Positions 56,787-64,000 of a DNA stretch of 64,000 nucleotides are shown piece by piece; positions within the stretch are counted from its first letter, which is position 1; each line of letters opens with the position of its first letter. The stretch is from Maea johnstoni (lineage: Eukaryota > Annelida > Polychaeta > Spionida > Magelonidae), in the NCBI GenBank assembly GCA_963942565.1, contig OZ012684.1, forward strand, positions 63,150,771 through 63,214,770, read 5' to 3'. The notes under the pieces were generated by a model. That model was not told the origin of the DNA and did not search any database. It saw only the letters and a list, made by a program, of their open reading frames with translations. A program made the translations under genes and the position numbers.

Positions 56787-57679
56787 TTATGATAATAAGA
56801 CTTTGAAGTATTAAGGCACGCATAGTACACATTTACAACATGTTTTCTACTAAGTAGGCCTATACCCTACTAGTGTATAGTAAACTTGATATCCGCAACT
56901 TGTTCTCTTTATACGTTTGTGAAAACGAAGAAATGTTTAATAAGTTACGGAGTATATCATGTACAGGGACAATATACACTTGATACCGCTGAAAATAGTC
57001 TGCTTACCACAAGTTCCTTCCCGAATATAGTGGTCAGGTCTACAGCTGCAAATAAAGCGCCCGCCAATGTCCATGCAAGTAGAGTTGGAACCTCTGCAAA
57101 CACCTCCTGTCAGACAGCGGGCGCCCAGGGCACCCCAGGGCACTGAAAGACAACACAGAGGGGCGTATAACAATGCCAGCTAATATACCCTAGGCGGATA
57201 TGCTTACTTGTTTGTTTAAACAGAATATAAAGGGATTTTCTTTCATGCGTTAAAGAACTACAATGTTCATATGAAAATAATCAGAGATGAAATTATTCTT
57301 TATGTACCAGCCCTGTTTCATTCAGTCAAAACTATTTGTAACACCAATAGTGCTATATTTTTGTAAGAATTTATGAAATAGTTTCTGTCATTTAACTTAT
57401 AATTGATGTTCGAATCTTTTTCGTTTGACCAATTTTTAAACTAGAAAATCCAAATGAATTTTGGTGTTTTCGACGCAATAAACAACGACATTCAAGACAG
57501 AGTGCACTAATAATGTGGTAAGGCAGTATGTGATTGTTATTTCAGTCTGTACGTACCACATCGTCCGTATACTACGTCAAAGTCACCATTGCATACACAG
57601 AAACCCCCTCTGCAGACAGCGTTGACGTCAGCACAAGAGCCTTGCTCTGAACACGCCCCTGATATGGCTATCTTGGTCA
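50719..57679 (-). CDS. cysteine-module type I membrane protein, 3' gene model (8 exons)
   Basis: Joined exons, 5' to 3' on the minus strand: 57679-57557, 57142-57008, 56600-56478, 55527-55423, 55017-54895, 52513-52439, 51809-51725, 51400-50719. All splice phases agree. The first six exons start with the last two bases of a codon and end with the first base of one; the last two are joined in phase 2. The product has five modules of pattern C-x5-C-x6-C-x4(8 in one)-C-x-C-x10-C, as in EB/EGF-like repeats. Then come a Gly/Thr-rich stalk, one hydrophobic helix followed by a run of Arg, and a 226-residue tail. It is a plasma-membrane receptor or adhesion-type protein by architecture. The signal peptide and any earlier modules lie upstream, since exon 57679 is entered mid-codon. 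I do not recognise a named orthologue. Confidence 0.85.
51401..52438 (-). other. introns around the transmembrane exon
   Basis: AT-rich intron sequence either side of the 51725-51809 exon; no repeats or extra exons recognised. Confidence 0.5.
51725..51809 (-). CDS. transmembrane exon
   Basis: 85 bp, acceptor gtattatttcag, donor GTGAGA. Encodes WLALGIALLALLLLLCLLLC then CCLYWWR. This is a single Leu/Cys-rich membrane helix followed, across the splice, by Arg and Lys as a stop-transfer signal. Confidence 0.88.
52439..52513 (-). CDS. juxtamembrane stalk exon
   Basis: 75 bp, acceptor gttgtgttgtgtttag, donor GTAAGT. Encodes LPGASGGGGVITGNQAATTG then DSSW, a flexible Gly/Thr/Ser-rich linker without cysteine. 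Confidence 0.8.
53158..53610. repeat. small foldback repeat with an extra half-copy (intronic)
   Basis: The left arm (about 53158-53285) and right arm (about 53330-53461) are inverted copies sharing TGCATAGGCGTTCATT, TCCCCTTTGGAT and GGGGTCACCAGTCATGCTGT, around a spacer of about 45 bp. A third, more diverged copy of the right arm follows in direct orientation (53495-53605: GATGACTGGTGGCCC, CAAAGGGGATCC). It lies in the 2.4-kb intron between the stalk exon and module 5. Confidence 0.85.
53672..53724. repeat. perfect 26-bp tandem duplication
   Basis: TGGTGATAATCAATTATTCT TACATA occurs twice in succession, intronic. Confidence 0.9.
53748..54076. repeat. diverged tandem duplication, ~165-bp unit (intronic)
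   Basis: Copies 53748-53917 and 53918-54076 both open ACTACAAC...TGTCCGTGTTTG and close TGTGTAGGT.TTC followed by ATTGGTACGCTGT or AATAGGTACAGCGT. Confidence 0.7.
54895..55017 (-). CDS. module 5 exon
   Basis: 123 bp, acceptor aattacttccag, donor GTACGT. Contains GGTCERGDRCSDENADC then IGQVCACLSGYVNS. Its final A joins CG of the next exon to give Thr. Confidence 0.88.
55423..55527 (-). CDS. module 4 exon
   Basis: 105 bp, the shortest module exon; donor GTAGGT. Contains FPCTPAGTCRTEDSVC then KDGLCLCDSQFY. Phase requires the acceptor at gtcaggtag (AG 55529-55528) rather than the AG six bases earlier. Confidence 0.82.
55528..56477 (-). other. intron between modules 3 and 4
   Basis: No repeat element or additional module exon recognised in 0.95 kb. 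Confidence 0.5.
56478..56600 (-). CDS. module 3 exon
   Basis: 123 bp, acceptor ctctacttgcag, donor GTAGGT. Contains GVCTSGDECVDNNALC then TSGICRCKD. A (TAA)n array begins 35 bases upstream of the acceptor. Confidence 0.88.
56635..56799. repeat. (TAA)n microsatellite
   Basis: About 165 bp of TAA/ATA with GATGATAA and TGATAAT interruptions, inside the intron and close to the module 3 acceptor. Confidence 0.97.
57008..57142 (-). CDS. module 2 exon
   Basis: 135 bp, acceptor tgttgtctttcag, donor GTAAGC. The third inter-cysteine loop is longer (MDIGGRFI, eight residues instead of four), making this module closer to a classical EGF fold. It holds an N-S-T glycosylation sequon. Confidence 0.85.
57143..57556 (-). 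other. intron between modules 1 and 2
   Basis: Plain AT-rich intron, no feature. Confidence 0.5.
57557..57679 (-). CDS. module 1 exon
   Basis: 123 bp, acceptor gttgttacttcag, donor GTACGT. Encodes GACSEQGSCADVNAVC followed by RGGFCVCNGDFDVVYGRC, six cysteines. Earlier exons must exist to the right. The foldback element begins about 200 bp upstream. Confidence 0.85.
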
Positions 57680-57694
57680 CTGAAGTAACAACAT

Positions 57695-57736
57695 ACATAA
57701 ACATACATAGATACATACATACATCATACATACATA
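57695..57736. repeat. (ACAT)n-rich patch
   Basis: Imperfect ACATACAT repeats just upstream of the module 1 exon. Confidence 0.85.
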
Positions 57737-58235
57737 AAACATTTTCTTTTCAAAAAAAGCTTATCAGATAGGTAGATATAGATTATATTGAGTTACCATT
57801 GTGCTCTTTGACAGTAGTTACAAATCTTATCACTTTTTCTATTTATCATGTTTTCTCTATAATCTCCTTTTCTTGCTTTTAGTACAGTAGCCAGCCACCC
57901 ATTTTTGGGATTCAGGTTAACCCGAGAGCTAGAAAATTTCCGTTGGTATCATGTTTTAGGCCCACACCTGGGGCATACCGCCAGGGTGGATGTAGACTTC
58001 AGAAGTGGTGCACATCTTTTTTACGGGGTCATGTCTTAGACACCCCATTATATGTAAAAAGGCCCCAAAATGGTCAAAATAATAGGTATAGGGGTAGGAA
58101 AGCCACCCTAAAACAGTCATAACTCAGCTTAAACCAATCATAGGGATCAGTGTTTGGTATTAAAATGTTGGCATGAAAGAGAAGTATCTTTTGAAAAAGT
58201 AAATACATAACCAACTCTATCCCATGATGTAATAA

Positions 58236-61200
58236 AGGTCATTCAAGGTCAAAATGGCTGCCAAATCAAGAATCTGGGATTTTCCGATATTCTATAGTTT
58301 CCGTTTATAAACTTCTCAGTTTTTTTGACGGTATGTATTTCTTTTTTGTAGCCACTTTTTCTGAAGGAATGTCTTTTAATGGAATTGTTGAACATTTTAG
58401 AAAGTTCATTGACTAGAGTTTTAAGTCCAATTTTGAGCTGTAAGGTACAAAGTAGGATACCAAGCCCACCTGGAGACCCCAAAAAGTGCCTAAAATGGTA
58501 AAAATTTGAAAATCAAAATGACTTTATCTTAAATTTTATAAGTAGGAAGGGAGCAGATGATGTACCAAAACATCAGGCTTAATTTTCTCCTCAATCTGGA
58601 AGATTATGGAAAAATAATATTGAAATTAAGGGGTTGTTGAAGGTCAAATAAAGGTCAAAATGCCATTTTTCCTCTAAAAATTTCAAATTTTGATCAAGAA
58701 ATTTTGATGAAGTAGTTGTGTTTTGTCATTATTTAATTTCCAAACCAAGTTACCACAATGATTGACGGATAAATAATCTCAAATATGGTCCAACAAATCA
58801 TTTTTTACCATTTACCGGTGAAAATGAAGTAGTTTTAAGTCAATAAGGAGGTGTGGAAGGTGGCATTTGGCTATTCCATGCTTATAATAAGTGTTTACGA
58901 ACGGGTTGTGGGAAGGTGCTAGTATGGGACCACTGTTTAGGTCATAAAAGTTGTGAGCACCAAACAATATAGGCATTGTTTGGTATAAAATTTTTTGTTG
59001 TAAGAGTCTTTCCATTCCATGCAACCAACCAAGGGTAGGGTCTATTGTTGCGATACTAGAGGTCATTCAAGGTCAAACTAACCCCAATTTCATAATTTGA
59101 GGCATTTTGTCTTTGAATTTTCCATTAAGCAGCTTATCATATTCTCCTAGAATACATATTTTATCCTGGAAATATTTTTAGGTGAGATATGAATTTTAAA
59201 AAGGATTCTGAGACATTTTTAGGTCATTTCATGAGAAAGTCTAGACAAATTTGGAATATTTCAGGGCCAAAATTACAAATGTCTGGTTACGGGTGCACTC
59301 ACATATTTAAGTGAAGCAGCAGAAAGTTGACATAACAGATCGAGTCATATCTTATGGTATGTCAGTTTTCATTTTCAGTAGGGAGAATAAGCCTTTTAAC
59401 TTGCAGCATTACTTGCCTATTGTGCTTGTCGTGTAAGATTATAAAGGCAGTGTAAAATATCAAATTTTGATGAAGAAATTTTGATGGAGTAGTTTGTGTT
59501 TTGTTATTACATAATATCCTAACCACATTACCACAATAATTGACAGACAAGATACCTTAAATATGTTTTAGCAAAACATTTCCACCCTTTACCTGTAAAA
59601 ATAAAGTAGTTGAAAGTCAATATGGAGGTGTGGAAGGTGGCATTTGGCTTTTCCATGCTTATAATAAGTGTTTACGAACTGGTTGTGAGAAGGTGCTAGT
59701 ATGGGACCACTGTTTAGGTCATAAAAGTTGTGAGCACCAAACATTATAGGCATTGTTTGGTACCTAAATGTTTGTTGTAAGACAATCTTCCCATTCCATG
59801 CAACCAACCTAGGGTAGGGTCTATTGTTGTGATACTAGAGGTCATTCAAGGTCAAACTAACCCCAATTTCATGATTTAAGGCATTTTGTCTTTGGATTTT
59901 TCCACTTAGCAGCTTATCAATTTTTTCTAGAATACAAATTTTATCCTGGAAATATTTTTAGGTGAGAAATATTTTTCAAAAAGGATTCTGAGACATTTTC
60001 AGGTCATTTCAAGAGAAAGTTTGAACCAATCTGGAATATTTAGGGGCCAAAATTTCAAAATGCCTGATTACGGGTGCACTCAAATATTTAAATGTGGGCA
60101 GAAAGTTGACATAACAGATAGAGACTCATATCTTATGGCATGTCAGCTTTCATTTTTAATGGGGAGAATAAGTCTTTTAACTTGCCTATTGTATTTTTTA
60201 TGTAAGATTATATGGCAGTGTAAAATATCTTTGAGATTTAAGGACAAAATGAAGGGCAAATAAAGGTCAAAACGTCATTTTTTCTCTAAAAAGTTCAAAT
60301 TTTGATGATGAAATTTTGATAAGGTTCTTTTTTGTCAATATATAATTTCTTAAGCATGTCACCACTTTAATTGACAGAAAAGTTACCTTAAATATGTTTT
60401 AACAAAAAAAGTTTACCCTTTACCCGTGAAAATGAAGTACTAGTTTTAAGGTAATATGCAGATGTGGAATGTGCTATTGGACAATTCATGCCTAATCGAG
60501 TTGTTAGCAAGTGCTAGTAACATATGGGACCACTGTTTAGGTCATAAAAGTTGTGAGCACCAAACATTATAGGCATCGTTTGCTATCAAAATGCTTGTTG
60601 TAAGACAATCTTTCCATTTCATGCAACCATGCAGGCTAGTGTAGGGCATTTTGCTGTGATATGAGAGGTCATTCAAGGTCAAACTACCCCTAATTTCATG
60701 ACTTAAGGCATTTTATCTTTGAATTGCCTGTGTAGTATCTCATCAAGTTCTCCTAGAATACATATTTAATGATATTTTTTCCTGCAAATATTATTTTCAG
60801 GTGAGAAATGTCTTTTAAAAGAGAAACTCATGCCTTTTAAGGTTATTTCAAGACAAAGTCCGTACTAATCGTGAATATTCAAATTTGAAAATGCTCTATG
60901 TGACCTTCTGACCTTGGTTTGACATTCCATTTTTCCTTAAATCTCAATAATATTTAACGCTATCTTTAACCTTACGTGGCAAGCACAAATTGGCAAGTAA
61001 AAGGCGTATATGCCCAATTGAAAATGAAAGCTGACGAACCATATGATAAGGCTGTTGTGTCAACTTTCTGCTGCTAAATTGATATTTGGGTGCACCTAAA
61101 ATCAGGCATTTTGTCATTTTGATGCCTAGATATTCACGATTAGCACAGACTTTGTCTTGAAATAACCTTAAAAGGCATGAGTTTCTCTTTTAAAAGACAT

Positions 61201-63841
61201 TTCTCACCTAAAAATAATATTTGCAGGAAAAGATATCATTAGATATGTATTCTAGGAGAATTTGATGAGATACTACACAGGCAATTCAAAGACAAAATGC
61301 CTTAAGTCATGAAATTGGGGGTAGTTTGACCTTGAATGACCTCTTATATCATTGCAAAATGCCCTACACTAGCCTGGTTGCATGAAATGGAAAGATTGTC
61401 TTACAACAAGCATTTTGATAGCAAACATTGCCTATAATGTTTGGTGCTCACAACTTTTATGACCTAAACAGCAGTCCCATATGTTACTAGCACTTGCTAA
61501 CAACTCGATTAGGCATGAATTGTCCAATAGCACATTCCACATCTGCATATTACCTTGAAACTAGACTTCATTTTCACAGGTAAAGGGTATTTTTTTTTTG
61601 TTAAACATATTTAAGGTATCTTGTCTGTCAATTATTGTGGTGACAGGCTTACCAAATTATGAAATGACAAAACAGAAGTACCTCATCAAAATTTCATCAT
61701 CAAAATTTGAACTTTTTAGAGAAAAAATGACGTTTTGACCCTTATTTGACCTTCATTTTGTCCTTAAATCTCAAAGATATTTTACACTGCCTTTATAATC
61801 TTACATAGAAAAACACAATAGGCAAGTTAAAAGACTTATTCTCCCCATTAAAAATGAAAGCTGACATGCCATAAGATATGAGTCTCTTTCTGTTATGTCA
61901 ACTTTCTGCTGCTTCACTTAAATATTTGAGTGCACCCGTAATCAGGCCTTTTGTCATTTTGGCCCCTAAATATTCCAGATTGGTTCAAACTTTCTGTTGA
62001 AATGACCTGAAAATGTCTCAGAATCCTTTTTAAGAAATATTTCTCACCTAAAAATATTTCCAGGATAAAATATGTATTCTAGAAAAATTTGATTAGCTGC
62101 TAAGTGGAAAATCCAAAGACAAAATGCCTTAAATCATGAAATTGGGGTTAGTTTGACCTTGAATGACCTCTAGTATCACAACAATAGACCCTACCCTAGG
62201 TTGGTTGCATGGAATGGAAAGATTGTCTTACAACAAACATTTAGGTACCAAACAATGCCTATAATGTTTGGTGCTCACAACTTTTATGACCTAAACAGTG
62301 GTCCCATACTAGCACCTTCTCACAACCAGTTCGTAAACACTTATTATAAGCATGGAAAAGCCAAATGCCACCTTCCACACCTCCATATTGACTTTCAACT
62401 ACTTTATTTTTACAGGTAAAGGGTGGAAATGTTTTGCTAAAACATATTTAAGGTATCTTGTCTGTCAATTATTGTGGTAATGTGGTTAGGATATTATGTA
62501 ATAACAAAACACAAACTACTCCATCAAAATTTCTTCATCAAAATTTGAATTTTTTAGAGAAAAAATGATGTTTTGACCTTTATTTGACCTTCATTTTTTC
62601 CTTAAATCTCAGAGATATTTTACACTGCCTTTATAATCTTACACGACAAGCACAATAGGCAAGTAATGCTGCAAGTTAAAAGGCTTATTCTCCCTACTGA
62701 AAATGAAAACTGACATACCATAAGATATGACTCGATCTGTTATGTCAGTTTTCTGCTGCTTCACTTAAATATGTGAGTGCACCCGTCACCAGACATTTGT
62801 AATTTTGGCCCTGAAATATTCCAAATTTGTCTAGACTTTCTCTTGAAATGACCTAAAAATGTCTCAGAATCCTTTTTAAAATTCATATCTCACCTAAAAA
62901 TATTTCCAGGATAAAATATGTATTCTAGGAGAATATGATAAGCTGCTTAATGGAAAATTCAAAGACAAAATGCCTCAAATTATGAAATTGGGGTAAGTTT
63001 GACCTTGAATGACCTCTAGTATCGCAACAATAGACCCTACCCTTGGTTGGTTGCATGGAATGGAAAGACTGTCTTACAACAAAAAAATTGATACCAAACA
63101 ATGCCTATATTGTATGGTGCTCACAACTTTTATGACCTAAACAGTGGTCCCATACTAGCACCTTCCCACAACCCGTTCGTAAACACTTATTATAAGCATG
63201 GAATAGCCAAATGCCACCTTCCACACCTCCTTATTGACTTAAAACTACTTCATTTTCACCGGTAAATGGTAAAAAATGATTTGTTGGACCATATTTGAGA
63301 TTATTTATCCGTCAATCATTGTGGTAACTTGGTTTGGAAATTAAATAATGACAAAACACAACTACTTCATCAAAATTTCTTGATCAAAATTTGAAATTTT
63401 TAGAGGAAAAATGGCATTTTGACCTTTATTTGACCTTCAACAACCCCTTAATTTCAATATTATTTTTCCATAATCTTCCAGATTGAGGAGAAAATTAAAC
63501 CTGATGTTTTGGTACATCATCTGCTCCCTTCCTACTTATAAAATTTAAGATAAAGTCATTTTGATTTTCAAATTTTTACCATTTTAGGCACTTTTTGGGG
63601 TCTCCAGGTGGGCTTGGTATCCTACTTTGTACCTTACAGCTCAAAATTGGACTTAAAACTCTAGTCAATGAACTTTCTAGAATGTTCAACAATTCCATTA
63701 AAAGACATTCCTTCAGAAAAAGTGGCTACAAAAAAGAAATACATACCGTCAAAAAAACTGAGAAGTTTATAAACGGAAACTATAAAATATCGGAAAATCC
63801 CAGATTCTTGATTTGGCAGCCATTTTGACCTTGAATGACCT
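58236..63841. promoter_or_regulatory. array of AGGTCA direct repeats (8 DR4, 3 DR5, 1 DR2)
   Basis: Perfect DR4 AGGTCATTCAAGGTCA at 58236-58251, 59060-59075, 59839-59854 and 60666-60681. Its complement is at 61327-61342, 62154-62169, 63000-63015 and 63826-63841. Perfect DR5 (AGGTCA, AATAA, AGGTCA) at 58641-58657, with complement at 62574-62590 and 63420-63436. One-mismatch DR5 at 60253-60269 and 61736-61752. DR2 (TGACCT, TC, TGACCT) at 60901-60914 in the spacer. AGGTCA repeats are the binding sites of nuclear receptor dimers; DR4 and DR5 are the spacings used by TR/LXR-type and RAR-type heterodimers with RXR. The sequences are certain; function is inference. Confidence 0.6.
58683..60881. repeat. 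tandem subrepeats of the left arm (~0.78-0.84 kb each)
   Basis: Units begin at about 58683, 59460 and 60296 with TCAAATTTTGAT.A.GAAATT. They contain in order a GAAGTAGTTTTAAGTC-like string, GGACCACTGTTTAGGTCATA, the DR4 AGGTCATTCAAGGTCA, and a terminal GTGCACTCA..TATTTAA block. The third unit is shortened and the most diverged. The right arm has the mirror order. Confidence 0.85.
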
Positions 63842-64000
63842 TTATTACATCATGGGATAGAGTTGGTTATGTATTAACTATTTCAAAAGATACTTCTCTT
63901 TCATGCCAACATTTTAATACCAAACACTGATCCCTATGATTGGTTTAAGCTGAGTTATGACTGTTTTAGAGTGGCTTTCCTACCCCTATACCTATTATTT

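Larger units (their letters stand above)
57885..64000. mobile_element. giant foldback (inverted-repeat) element, right end outside the window
   Basis: The left arm runs from about 57885 to 60881 and the right arm from 61127 to beyond 64000. The window's last bases pair with about 58077. The centre is near 61004-61038, with drift from small indels. The ~245-bp spacer (60882-61126) is itself arm-type repeat in right-arm orientation. In compared stretches the arms differ by only a few percent: one 72-codon frame (59589-59807 against 62201-62419) is identical and a 77-codon one (58249-58482 against 63595-63828) differs at two residues. No transposase or other protein domain is visible. The possible left terminus CAGTAGCCAGCC follows a TA (57883-57884). 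Tandem subrepeats within long inverted arms recall Foldback-type elements such as Drosophila FB and sea urchin TU. If symmetric it would end near 64190. Confidence 0.9.

Overview
The window reads as nuclear DNA of a marine invertebrate animal. Host genes are split by introns, most of the sequence is AT-rich non-coding DNA, and simple repeats and small non-autonomous transposons are dense. A melatonin-receptor-like GPCR, a Polo-kinase-type exon, cysteine-module exons, tRNA-derived SINEs and LINE fragments all fit a bilaterian. A lophotrochozoan (mollusc or brachiopod) or an invertebrate deuterostome is my best guess, but the sequence does not settle it. No bacterial operon, rRNA or CRISPR array is visible.

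Layout. 1-4000: a minus-strand first coding exon of a Polo-like kinase (2834-3119) in otherwise plain DNA. 4000-12000: a 645-bp inverted-repeat transposon, two long (TA)n blocks, a pogo/Tigger-like MITE and a candidate microexon. 12400-13620: the 5' end of an unidentified minus-strand gene, with a competing plus-strand exon candidate. 15300-23100: microsatellites, a 0.5-kb tandem duplication, two minus-strand exon candidates and a Harbinger-like element swollen by (CT)n(TA)n. 23100-40900: LINE fragments, a second pogo-like MITE, a block of strong strand asymmetry, dispersed repeats and further (TA)n arrays. 42652-43914: an intact intronless GPCR gene on the minus strand. 46600-49540: a tRNA-derived SINE and a 534-bp TA-flanked transposon.

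50719-57679 holds the best multi-exon gene. It is the 3' part of a minus-strand gene for a type I membrane protein. Five exons each encode one six-cysteine EB/EGF-like module, and all splice in the same phase. They are followed by a Gly/Thr-rich juxtamembrane exon, a transmembrane exon and a 226-residue cytoplasmic exon that carries six basophilic kinase-type motifs. All splice phases agree across the eight exons, so the model is well supported although the 5' end is missing.

From about 57885 to the end of the window, and beyond it, lies a giant foldback (inverted-repeat) element. Each arm is about 3.1 kb and is built of tandem ~0.8-kb subrepeats, with arms roughly 95-99% alike where compared. 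It contains eight perfect DR4 and three perfect DR5 direct repeats of AGGTCA, the nuclear-receptor half-site. It lies directly upstream of, or in a 5' intron of, the cysteine-module gene. A miniature with similar architecture (hairpin plus one extra half-copy) lies in an intron of the same gene at 53158-53610. These foldbacks and the cysteine-module receptor are the most interesting items here.
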